Positions 34,001-45,428 of a DNA stretch of 64,000 nt are shown here, piece after piece. The DNA comes from Synanceia verrucosa (taxonomy: Eukaryota > Chordata > Actinopteri > Perciformes > Synanceiidae). The notes beneath the pieces are model-generated. The model saw only the letters and a list, made by a program, of their open reading frames with translations, did not search any database and was not told the origin of the DNA. The DNA lies in NCBI GenBank assembly GCA_029721515.1, contig CM056562.1, positions 6,703,267 through 6,767,266 on the forward strand, in the 5' to 3' direction. Within the stretch, counting starts at the first letter, position 1; every line of letters begins with the position of its first letter. The translations under genes were made by a program, and so were the position numbers.

Positions 34001-35265
34001 AAAGGAAGATTTTTAGCTTTTTTATGTTTTTAAGAAAAAAAAAGGATTTTTAAAGCACATCTCCCCACAACATACAACCAATGCTGCTCTGATGTCCAGA
34101 GCTGGACCTGGGTGATGGTGTCCCACATGCCAGAGACGAGTCAGTGCTGCCGCTGCAGAAACACACTTCGTGGAAATGTTCCCCAACTTTGTCACTTTTC
34201 ATGAACTAAACTGTTTGGAAAATCCACTATGATCACTGACTCCTTCTCCTCTCCTCCCTCCTTTAATCCTCCAGCTCTCCTTCCTCCGTAAACTCAAGTT
34301 CATTTCCTGGCAGCTGCCAGAGGCTGACGAAGGTCAGAGATCATAAAAACAATTAATGCTTTCCTTCAAACACAGTAAGTGGAGAAGACGGAGCTCAGTA
34401 ATCCTCTCCATCAGTGTGGGGTTTCCCTTAAAGACGATGAATCAGTTGAGGGTACTTGTCAGAGATTTTTTTTATGAACTGGATGCTTCACTGGTGTGAT
34501 TCGACAGTATGTGAGATTTCTGACGCTGCACTGACAGCGTTCACTCCTGAAGCTGCTGCTGTCTGTACTGTACTTCTGTCACACCACAGATCTGACTCCA
34601 GTAGTATTTGAATAATATGTGAAATCCTCTCAAAGACCTCAGCTGCTCTGCATTGATCTCGCCTGTTGTTAAGGAACTGATGGCGGCACTCAGCCCAACG
34701 TTTAATGCAGTTAATAAGAAAACGGCTCCAGTTTGGAAGGATTTCTGATCTGACCTCGTGTCTGCGACAGAACTCCTCCCCTCTCTTCTTTCTCTGGTAC
34801 TCGACTACTATCATCATGATTAACATGAACAAGCATGAGATGCATTTATTTATAAACAGCAAACAAAAAAACGGCAAAAATGTACAAATATTACAAAGTG
34901 TAGATCAGTTTTGATTTCATGTCCATGTCCATCTACTGTAGCTTTACAGATGTGCGGACAGCTGCCAGCTGTTCTCAGAGTAGGCCATGTTTCCATGTTT
35001 CCCTGAGGTTGACCTGACTCTGAGACAGCGTCAGGACACTCAGCAGATCGATCAAACAGCCTCTGTCTGTCCCTCATGCTGTCTGGATGCAGTGCTGCTG
35101 GCCGCTGAGGCCGCCAGGATGTGAAAACAACAGATTACCATCAACATGAAGCTGTTTTTTACACTGTACATCCTTAGTATTTTTACACAATGTATATGAT
35201 AGGGATGCACATTATTTTCCTTCTTACAGACAGCTTCAATAAAGCACTATGTCAGTCTGCTGCTA
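31039..35265 (+). other. akt3: akt3 3' untranslated region (probable extent)
   Basis: No coding exon is recognisable between the akt3 stop and the first good poly(A) signal at 35238, so this stretch is most simply a 4.2-kb 3' UTR. AKT3 has a long 3' UTR in mammals. It is A/T-rich with AU-rich stretches (tatttattta near 32769, atttattta near 34846), and short ORFs in it look random. Earlier poly(A) sites may be used; the end is inferred. Confidence 0.6.
35238..35243 (+). terminator. akt3: Candidate akt3 poly(A) signal AATAAA
   Basis: AATAAA follows TGTA-type upstream elements (tgtacatcc, tgtatatga) and is followed within about 40 nt by a GT-rich stretch (ctgctatgggtccgctgttt). This is the normal vertebrate cleavage-site layout. 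Confidence 0.55.
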
Positions 35266-35427
35266 TGGGTCCGCTGTTTGTTCACTTATAGACTAAAAAT
35301 GTTACTGCGTTCAAAAAGAAAAATCTAAAAAAGATATATTAAAATAATGATGAAGAATGCCCCAAAAGCTAATATTACTGTGTGAGTGGCTTTATTTATT
35401 AATCTATAAAACAAGCCAAAAATAAAG

Positions 35428-35925
35428 TCAGGTTTCCCACAGTTCCTTAAAAAGTCTTAAATTAAAATTTGGGTAATTAAGGTCTTAATTTGTCTTAAAT
35501 TTACTGTAAATTTGGTGTAGGTATTACATTTTCAGATGGTGCATTTAATGCCAATAGGAAAACACAGAATTCAGACATTTACAGCAATTTTGCATATTAT
35601 TTTGTTCACAAAGTTCACTTTGTTCTTGAAAGTTGTGAAATTAAAGTTAAAGTGTTATGCCTTCAATTTATATCATCATTGTAAGTGTTCAAGGGCTGAA
35701 AAAATCATAAAAAAAAATATTAATGGAAATTTATCTCTTTTTTTTTTGTATTTTTTTCCTGCTAAATATCAATATCGGCATCAGCCTCAATAACTCCATA
35801 TTGGTTGGACTCTACAATAAGATGACTATTTTCTACCAAAGAAATTGTTATGACATTTTTGGGTTGTATTTGTTGAGGTCTTAAAAAGTATTAAATTTGA
35901 CTTTTAAATGGTGCAAAAACCCTGA
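35428..35925. mobile_element. MITE-like repeat with cttaaaaagtcttaaat motifs
   Basis: The left end reads caggtttcccacagttcctt aaaaagtcttaaatt and the right end aaaaagtattaaatttgac ... aaaaaccctg. The ends resemble a common fish non-autonomous DNA repeat. Inverted matching is imperfect. Confidence 0.45.
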
Positions 35926-36069
35926 AAGTGTTATAAACAGAATGCACACAGTATCCCAGTAACTTTAAGCACTCAATATACACTAACAGCCTATGGCCAA
36001 GTGAACCTTGATTTATATATGTATGCATATATATGTGTATGTGTAATAACATTATTTATTATGGTTCAA

Positions 36070-36420
36070 ATGTTCTGGTTCTCCATCCAGGCTTTACCTG
36101 ACTTTACCGTGTGGCACAGGGCATTGTCTTGTTGGAAAATCCAGTCATTGGCGGCAGGAAAGCGTTTTCCAGCTGATGGAAGAAGACTGTTTTAAAAAGT
36201 AGTCCTGTACATGACCTGATTCATTCACCATGTTTTACTGTAGGGAGAAAACAGTCTGGTTTATAGGCGTCTCCAGGCTTCCTCTTAACCACTAAGTTGG
36301 CTGAAGTGGGCGTTCTCTCAAAATTGTACTCATCACTGAAGAGAACCTCAGACCAACAGTCCAATCCTTGTGATCCCCAGCAGAGAGTAACCAGGCCGTC
36401 CTCTGCCTTTGGTCGATGAA
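36070..36420 (-). pseudogene. Tc1/mariner transposase fragment, frameshifted
   Basis: On the - strand, conceptual translation gives HKDWTV, then after a frameshift FSDEYNFERTPTSANLVV, later KTLSCRQ, and after another break DWIFQQDNALCHTVKSGKAW followed by MEN. FSDE and FQQDN carry the first two catalytic aspartates of Tc1-type DDE transposases. Frameshifts and missing ends make it inactive. It differs from the 1746-2188 family. Confidence 0.8.
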
Positions 36421-36519
36421 GTGCCTCTTCCTGCCCCGTCTGACTTCAGACCAGCTTCAAGAAGTCAGTTTCCAGCTGTTCTTACCAAACAAGTCACATT
36501 TCTCGACAGTGCCCACTCC

Positions 36520-36830
36520 TCACACAAGTGTGGCTGGGATAGTGTAGAGGAACATCTGTACCCACTATGGACTAGAAGTACCCAAATCCCAATGGCTGGT
36601 TGAGAACAACAGGGCTAAGGTCCTGTGGGACTTCAGCATCCAGACTGACAAACAGCTCCTAGCTAACCAACCGGACATAGTGGTGGTGGACAAAGAGCAG
36701 CAGAGGGTAGTGGTGATAGATGTGGCGGTAGCAGCTGATGCCAACATCAAGAAGAAGGAGCACAAAAAGGTTGAGAAGTACCAAGGGCTGAAAGAACAGC
36801 TGGAACAGATGTGGAAGGTCAATTTCATTT
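36520..36830 (+). pseudogene. Non-LTR retrotransposon ORF2 C-terminal fragment
   Basis: The + strand reads AGIV*RNICTHYGLEVP, then VENNRAKVLWDFSIQTDKQ, LLANQPDIVVVDKEQQRVVV, IDVAVAADANIKKKEHKKVE and KYQGLKEQLEQMWKV. This KVLWDF...VVIDV...KYQGLKEQLEQMW pattern is the C-terminal region of reverse-transcriptase polyproteins scattered through fish genomes. A stop and indels break it and the conserved end is missing. Confidence 0.8.
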
Positions 36831-37101
36831 ATGTCAAGAAGAAATATATTTGTGAAACTGATGTGGATTTTTATTTCACTTATACAACAGTGAATATTTT
36901 TGTGTGCACTGAAAAATGTTTTGGTGGACAGAGTCCTTTACAAATCCCTAAATACTTAATAGTGAATCCCTCTGTGTGAAGTCCTCAGTACTGGGACAGA
37001 GATGACAACAGATTTGTGACTTCAGATTCAGATCCAAACAGACCAGAGACTCATGTGGACAGAGGATCGACTCGTCTCTAGAAAGACACAAACACACAAC
37101 A

Positions 37102-37107
37102 TTTAAT
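37102..37107 (-). terminator. sdccag8: Candidate sdccag8 poly(A) signal (ATTAAA)
   Basis: On the - strand an ATTAAA variant lies about 140 nt beyond the sdccag8 stop. No - strand AATAAA was seen between the stop and this site. An overlapping + strand AATAAA (37105-37110) is also present, so the assignment is tentative. Confidence 0.4.
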
Positions 37108-37246
37108 AAAAGACAGAGAGTCTCTGTGATGGTGACTCAGATTATAGACCATGTTTCATTAGTCACTAACAACTCACTAATTTCATTTATGTAAAATAAC
37201 AATCATAACATGCACCTGGGGAGAAAAGACACCATCAGACATTGAT

Positions 37247-37412
37247 TTAGACAGAAAACAGTGAGTGACACTCTGCTGTGTGTACCTCCATGTGTAGACT
37301 GTACATCTCCTCAGTGAGAGCGTTTCTCTCCTGCATCAGCTGGTTCTGTTTGGCCAGCAGCTCATACACCTGCTGGGAGCTGCTCTGACAGTGACGGTCC
37401 AACTGCTGCAGC
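37247..37412 (-). CDS. sdccag8: sdccag8 last coding exon with stop
   Basis: The exon holds 166 coding nt including TAA. Its acceptor ttgcag lies directly beside a (TG)26 repeat. It encodes LQQLDRHCQSSSQQVYELLA, KQNQLMQERNALTEEMYSL and HMEVHTAECHSLFSV. The human homologue ends after a similar length with an unrelated tail. A GT at cacatggag|gtacac could be a donor to a further exon, but the in-frame stop and the nearby poly(A) variant make a terminal exon simpler. Confidence 0.88.
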
Positions 37413-37416
37413 CTGC

Positions 37417-37472
<56 letters not shown>

Positions 37473-40400
37473 ATTGACTGAAACTATGTGTGAGGAACGT
37501 ACCCTCCTGGCTGATATAAAACCAAATGTTGTCAATATTGAAAGAGAGCTGGATCCTGGATAGAGCTTCTTTAAATATCACTGTAATATGTATTGATCAA
37601 GTAATCAACACTGTTTACCTGGACGTGATAGCGGCGAACATTTTTTGTAATTAAAATGCAGATAAGGAGGTGATGAAGGATCTGAGAAATAGCAATGCAC
37701 TGGTCTGCTAAACTGCATATATGTTGGATGATATTAACTGGATTATCAAATAATCTGCTGGTGATTTTACAGAATAATTATATTGTCTATTAAACACCAG
37801 CCAACTGGCTTTATGCAGAGCTGCACCACCTCCCAAACTTCAGCCAGCTCCTTTGTTTCCTCTCTGCCATTATAGAACAAATAGATTAATCCAGCTGTGC
37901 CTGACCACAATCAGACACACCTGGATTAATCTGTTTGTTCAATAATGTAAGACAGGAAATAAAAGAGCTGGCTGAAGTTCATGAAGTAATGCAGCTCTGC
38001 ATAAAGCCAGTTGTGAAATATTCCAAGTTTCTTGTTTTGTCAGACCAAAAGATCAAAAGCCAATAAATCATAAATAAACTCATAGTATAGTTAATCATAA
38101 AAACTCATAGTATAGCATCTAATAAAAATCCTCACAGTGTATCATAAAAACTCATAGTATAGCATATAATAAAAATCCTCACAGTGTATCATAAAAACTC
38201 ATCGTATAGCATCTAATAAAAATCCTCACAGTGTGTCATAAAAACTCATAGTATAGCATATAATAAAAATCCTCACAGTGTGTCATAAAAACTCATCGTA
38301 TAGCATCTAATAAAAATCCTCACAGTGTGTCATAAAAACTCATAGTATAGCATCTAATAAAAATCCTCACAGTGTATCATAAAAACTCATCGTATAGCAT
38401 CTAATAAAAATCCTCACAGTGTGTCATAAAAACTCATAGTATAGCATCTAATAAAAATCCTCACAGTGTGTCATAAAAACTCATCGTATAGCATATAATA
38501 AAAATCCTCACAGTGTGTCATAAAAACTCATCGTATAGCATCTAATAAAAATCCTCACAGTGTATCATAAAAACTCATAGTATAGCATCTAATAAAAATC
38601 CTCACAGTGTATCATAAAAACTCATCGTATAGCACATAATAAAAATCCTCACAGTGTGTCATAAAAACTCATAGTATAGCATATAATAAAAATCCTCACA
38701 GTGTGTCATAAAAACTCATCGTATAGCATCTAATAAAAATCCTCACAGTGTGTCATAAAAACTCATAGTATAGCATCTAATAAAAATCCTCACAGTGTGT
38801 CATAAAAACTCATCGTATAGCATCTAATAAAAATCCTCACAGTGTGTCATAAAAACTCATAGTATAGCATCTAATAAAAATCCTCACAGTGTGTCATAAA
38901 AACTCATAGTATAGTACATAAAAATCCTCACAGTGTGTCATAAAAACTCATAGTATAGTACATAAAAATCCTCACAGTGTGTCATAAAAACTCATAGTAT
39001 AGTACATAAAAATCCTCACAGTGTGTCATAAAAACTCATAGTATAGTACATAAAAATCCTCACAGTGTGTCATAAAAACTCATAGTATAGCATATAATAA
39101 AAATCCTCACAGTGTGTCATAAAAACTCATAGTATAGTACATAAAAATCCTCACAGTGTATCATAAAAACTCATTGTATAGCATCTAATAAAAATCCTCA
39201 CAGTGTATCATAAAAACTCATAGTATAGCATCTAATAAAAATCCTCACAGTGTGTCATAAAAACTCATCGTATAGCATCTAATAAAAATCCTCACAGTGT
39301 GTCATAAAAACTCATAGTATAGCATCTAATAAAAATCCTCACAGTGTATCATAAAAACTCATAGTATAGCATCTAATAAAAATCCTCACAGTGTGTCATA
39401 AAAACTCATAGTATAGCATCTAATAAAAATCCTCACAGTGTGTCATAAAAACTCATAGTATAGCATATAATAAAAATCCTCACAGTGTGTCATAAAAACT
39501 CATAGTATAGCATATAATAAAAATCCTCACAGTGTGTCATAAAAACTCATAGTATAGCATCTAATAAAAATCCTCACAGTGTGTCATAAAAACTCATAGT
39601 ATAGCATCTAATAAAAATCCTCACAGTGTATCATAAAAACTCATAGTATAGTACATAAAAATCCTCACAGTGTGTCATAAAAACTCATTGTATAGCATCT
39701 AATAAAAATCCTCACAATGTGTCATAAAAACTCATAGTATAGTACATAAAAATCCTCACAGTGTGTCATAAAAACTCATAGTATAGCATATAATAAAAAT
39801 CCTCACAGTGTGTCATAAAAACTCATAGTATAGCATCTAATAAAAATCCTCACAGTGTGTCATAAAAACTCATAGTATAGTACATAATAAAAATCCTCAC
39901 AGTGTGTCATAAAAACTCATAGTATAGCATCTAATAAAAATCCTCACAGTGTGTCATAAAAACTCATCGTATAGCATCTAATAAAAATCCTCACAGTGTG
40001 TCATAAAAACTCATCGTATAGTACATAATAAAAATCCTCACAGTGTGTCATAAAAACTCATCGTATAGTACATAATAAAAATCCTCACAGTGTGTCATAA
40101 AAACTCATCGTATAGTACATAATAAAAATCCTCACAGTGTGTCATAAAAACTCATTGTATAGTACATAATAAAAATCCTCACAGTGTGTCATAAAAACTT
40201 ATCGTATACTACACTCCTGGTCAAAATTAAAAAACAGTTGAAAAATTGCAAGAATTTACATTTTGCACTGGTGGATCTTAACAAAGTCTAAGTAGTGCTT
40301 CAAAATTGAAAAAGAAGAAATGGAAGTGAGACAAAATAAACGAGTAAGCAGTTTATTGCAAACAACCATTAAACTGAAATAGGCTGTTCATCAACTGATC

Positions 40401-40971
40401 AAAAGTTTAAGACCAGATCTAAAAAAAAAAACCCCGACAATAGAAATAAAAATGTCAAAAACGGACTCAGTGATGAGCAGCTGCACCATTCCTGTTAATC
40501 ACCTCAACATGTTTGATGTCAAGGAAAGTATGCTCCTTCTAATTTAGTTGTATGTGCTGTCATATAAGCCTTTGATTTGATGTCAGGAAAAGTTGCAAAA
40601 ATATCATAGTATAGTATCGTACTGTATATTATAGTGGTGAGAAACTTATGTATGCAGGTATGAAGCCAAGTGATCAGTGCTGGAACATCCCAATTAGTGA
40701 GTGCCCTCTGACACTGAGGCTGCTGCAGACAATGAGCCCTTTGACTGAGTGTGTGTGTGTGTGTGTGTTGGGAGCTGGTGTTTTCCAGCTGGGGTTTAGG
40801 GGCAAGGATGTGTGAACACAGTGTTTGGGGGTGGAGGTGGAGTGTCTGCTGAAATATTTCCCACCAGCAGCCCTTTATTTAATCCATTCATGCATCCATT
40901 CAGTCAGTCACCCCCTCCTCTAGTGCAGCGGTCAACTCATTCACTCACAATAACACACACACACACACACG

Positions 40972-41022
<51 letters not shown>

Positions 41023-43802
41023 CATTATACAATGCCACTCACAGCTGCCAGTTTTCAAGTACTTGTACTTTTCATGCTTTATGTGCATTTTGCCGATAAC
41101 ATTTTAATCAATTTTACATCGTGGTATCAGTAATGTCTCAAAGGATGGAAGAGGATGACTTATAAAGTTAAGAACAATCATGTTTGTTATCTTTTTATTA
41201 TGTGTCGAGGTACAGCATTAGGAGCTCTTTAGACAAACTGTGACACCATTAAGCACTGTGTACTCTGCGTCCGTCACTGCTTCAACGATGTCCAGAAGAC
41301 GATAAATAAGACAGGAGTGAAGTGGGGGGATGCCCCCAGATGTCCTGCTGGTCTGACAGTGTGTGACAGACGGAGGAGGAGAACATCCAGCTCTCCTCCA
41401 GTCTGCTCCCCCACACTGTCCTCACTCTGCCCTGTTTTTCCAGCACTCCTTCGTTAGGAGCTCCCCTCCTCTTTCTCATCAACTTTCACCTGTCATCACA
41501 GTCCTCAGCAGCTTTAACATGCCCTCCTTCTGGGTGCTCAGTCTCAGACCTGGAGGCTCTGTCCAGTCCTGGAGGCTGAGGGTGATGACTCCCCTCCCTG
41601 CCTGGTGTTCCTACAGCCGGCTGCCAAGCTGTCCAGACCAGCCACCCCCTCTCTCTCCCTCCTACACCATCACACCACACGACACAGCAGAGCGCCGCCA
41701 CGTCACACAGCAACACTCCGCTGTGGCGAGCCGAGACACAAGATGACACGAACACGGTGCAGACACTACCGATGTGCGGCACGCAAAGTGCAACGGAGGA
41801 GCTAAAGGTCAGAGAGGGAGAGTCTGTAAATGTTTGATGAGGGAGTGTGGAGACTGACGGCCTTCAGCTCCACGCCACCAAAACTAATCTGAGTCATGTT
41901 GAGAAACGGCCAGTCCTCATCTTGGTACATGTACATTGGTATATGCAGCGAACGCTTCAAAACACTTCCTCTGCTCGAGAAAAGAGACCATGCAGTCGTC
42001 TCTAGTAGAGATGTTGAGCTGATGACTGGCCAGCTCTGAAATCAGGTTTGTAAAGTAGGAGACGTGTCAACAATGTTTGCCAAGAAGAGTTTTTACACTT
42101 GCTGTGCAAGTGGAGATGAATATGACGAGGTTGTGAGAGGATTTATTCACTTATTGATTGACTGTATGTCAAGTTATTTCTCTGATAGGATAACAGAACA
42201 TACTCATACTCAGTGAAAAAAAAATACTTTTTGTAATTTATCTGAACTAACCCTTTAATGAGTGCCATTTCCAGTAAATTCAAGGATGTAATGTAAGAAA
42301 AACTGGTGGTTCAGTGAGACACCCTGACTGTTGGTTCCTAAAAAAATACTGCATCCTGCATTTCCTATTATGCACCACAGGGACGTCAGGAGAGACAATA
42401 TTTTGGTACCGAATCAATGCCAAAATTGTAAAAATGAGACGTTACTTGATTCCAGGGGACATTTTTTTACAACGAATCTGTGTTGAGAGTTTGCAGAGAA
42501 ACTTGATAAATACAGTTGTTGAAGATGTTTCCACAGCAATATAAAACAGGTATCTCTTTCTACTTTCCATACAGTGAGGGAATCATGAATTGTTTATGTT
42601 CCAAGCAAAAAAAAAAAAAAAAAAAAAAACTAGGGCTGTCAAAATTAACACGTTTATCTGATTAAAAATTTACACAAAAGTTTCTGCTAAAAATCAGGAA
42701 GACAACACAATAGCTCTAATAAGCGCTGAGTTTATGAAAAGAACGTCACTTTTCCTTTTCTTCCATTTCACATTACAAATTAATTCTTTAACGATGCTCC
42801 TTGATGGATTATTTGTTTGCCGAATTACAGGAGAAGCTTGGACAGGTTCAGAAAAGATAGTTAATCTAATTTTATCAGCATGTTTGATCGTTATTTGTTG
42901 TTCTTAGTTTCCTTGATTTTTTGAATGGCGTTCTGCTTCATGACCTGCCAGCACATCTCTGGCAACACATTTCAGGCAGTTTGTCCAAGTAGAGTTACTA
43001 TCGCACAAATCTGTGCCCTACTTTAAACGACTAGAGCATCTACCATTTTAACTGTGAATTAACTGAATTACAGCCCCAAAATGGAGAATATTTCAATTAT
43101 CAATTGTCAAGAAGAACATGGGCTGATGAAGTTGGTCTCGCTTTGTGGTTAATGTCGACAGCTCTAAAAAAAAATAATGTATGCATATGTAATAAAGATA
43201 AAGGAGTGTATGTTGAAGCACATGGTATTTATTGTCTTCTGTTCTTTTTCGCTGTGGTATTGAGAACAGTTGAATTTAACTGATATTGACATTGACTACT
43301 GAATTCTTCCTGTAATCCAATACAAGATCCATATTTTACAAACTCCACATCACCACTTTGACAACACATGCCTCCTGTTCACAGGAGTCTTTATGCTGCT
43401 TTTACTGGCACCACTCATTTCCCAATTTAAGAGAGAAACTGAGGCACTATGCAGTAAAATATCCAAAACACAATTATTTAGGAGAAATGGCACCAACTGC
43501 AGAGCGAGTGCTGCACAACGCCAGCAGGCTTCCACACATCGCAGCCTGACAGTGAGCGAGCTGAACAGGAAGCCAGTGAATTGATGGGTCAGGTCGTGAA
43601 CTGGGATGTTTAAAGCGGCTGCAGCTTGTAAGCTGAAGGTTTATGTAATGCAGCAAGTAAAGCTCCGACGCTGGCACAAACAACCACACACACACTCAGT
43701 CTGTCTGACCAGAGAGCCGCCAACCTCTGGCCTTCTTATAAAACACTGACACACACTCTCTCTCTCTAATCCACCACTTGTCTCACCTTGTACACTCAGA
43801 GG

Positions 43803-43846
<44 letters not shown>

Positions 43847-43968
43847 TTAAGGCAGCGTTCCTTCCAGCAGCAAATCTAATAACTGGCCTCTATCGACTGG
43901 CACACTCATTAATTAAGGCTTAATGCGGCTTAATGCTTGGGCCCTGCCCTGCCCTGCACTAACACACA

Positions 43969-44040
<72 letters not shown>

Positions 44041-44562
44041 CTGGCTCGCCGCTGCCTGGAACAAGTGAGGAAGGAAGCCTGGATGGATTCATGGATGGAT
44101 GGATGGAGCCAGATAAATGGATGCAGAGGTGAAGAGGGTCTGCAGTCTGTGGTGTTGGGTGAAGAAACAAATGGGAGGGTTGAGGAGGTGGTGGAGTGAA
44201 GGGGAGCCTCCCCTCTGACCCAGTGAAAGGACACCACCTGCTGGATCCCACACACCAACACTGAAATAATCCCCTAAATTATCCTCCAAAAAATACCTGA
44301 ACCAGCTTCCAGAGCAGTGGAGGTAGTAAGTGCGCGTGTTTTGCTCTCCAGCAGACATAATAAAAGCAAGTTTTGCTGAGAGGCACTTTGCAGTAATTTC
44401 CCCAGACGGCCTGATAATCAAACTCTGCTCACAATCTGCACCTCGAACTGCCGCACTCTCCATTGACTGCTGCTACTAAGGAGATTAATTACAACACAGA
44501 CACAGTTACCTCTCTGTGGTATACATCAGTCGTAGCCCACAGCTAGTGTCTAAACTCTGCTC

Positions 44563-44593
<31 letters not shown>

Positions 44594-45099
44594 ATATTTA
44601 TTTACAGGTGGGAGCATATGTCCTAAAGGCATGGTCTGAAGGGAAAGTGCTAACATCATGAGAAGCAGAGAGACGCTAATAGAAAAAGCAGATCTGGAGG
44701 CAGCGTTCAGGTCTGTCGTTCAACAGCCCTGTATGAATGTGTGTCTTTTTATCACTCCACACATCACCTAGAGGCGCGCGCCACTTGAAGAAAAATATTT
44801 ATTGGACAGTGCATACATTATGAAAACGAGCCACAGAGTAAACTAATGCCTCTGTGCAGATTCTGTGTGTATCTGCACTAATAACCACTCAGCATGGATT
44901 ACCTTTTTTTTACACAGGAACGAAGAGAAGCCAGTGTGACGATGACTCAACTGTTCTCATCTGAACGCACTTCAAAAAATAGGACAATCAAAAAGGACTC
45001 TGCTGGAAATAGAGTCTAAATTTGATTATAAGTATAAAAGGCAATGAAAAATCACGATAGACACATACTAACATTAGACCAACTGAACTGCATGCACGT

Positions 45100-45150
<51 letters not shown>

Positions 45151-45241
45151 AGGCAGGGGGCCTCGGGGTGAAGAATGCAGGCAGACGGGCTTGGCTTGCC
45201 TGGTTACAACAACACTGCCAGGGGCATGAAGGCTGCAGCTG

Positions 45242-45287
<46 letters not shown>

Positions 45288-45378
45288 CCATATTTCGCCC
45301 AATCCCAGGCCCACCATCACCACCCTCACACCCTAACTCTCTAGCTAAATCTTGGCTGGGACACAACTGCACTCAAGA

Positions 45379-45428
<50 letters not shown>

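Larger units (their letters stand above)
35266..37080. other. Intergenic space between convergent akt3 and sdccag8
   Basis: About 1.8 kb between the inferred 3' ends. It is filled largely by a MITE, a dead Tc1 transposase fragment and a LINE fragment. Confidence 0.55.

Noticed and set aside
38079..40210. CRISPR-like array
   Set aside because: Units are contiguous tandem copies without unique spacers, in a vertebrate gene intron.
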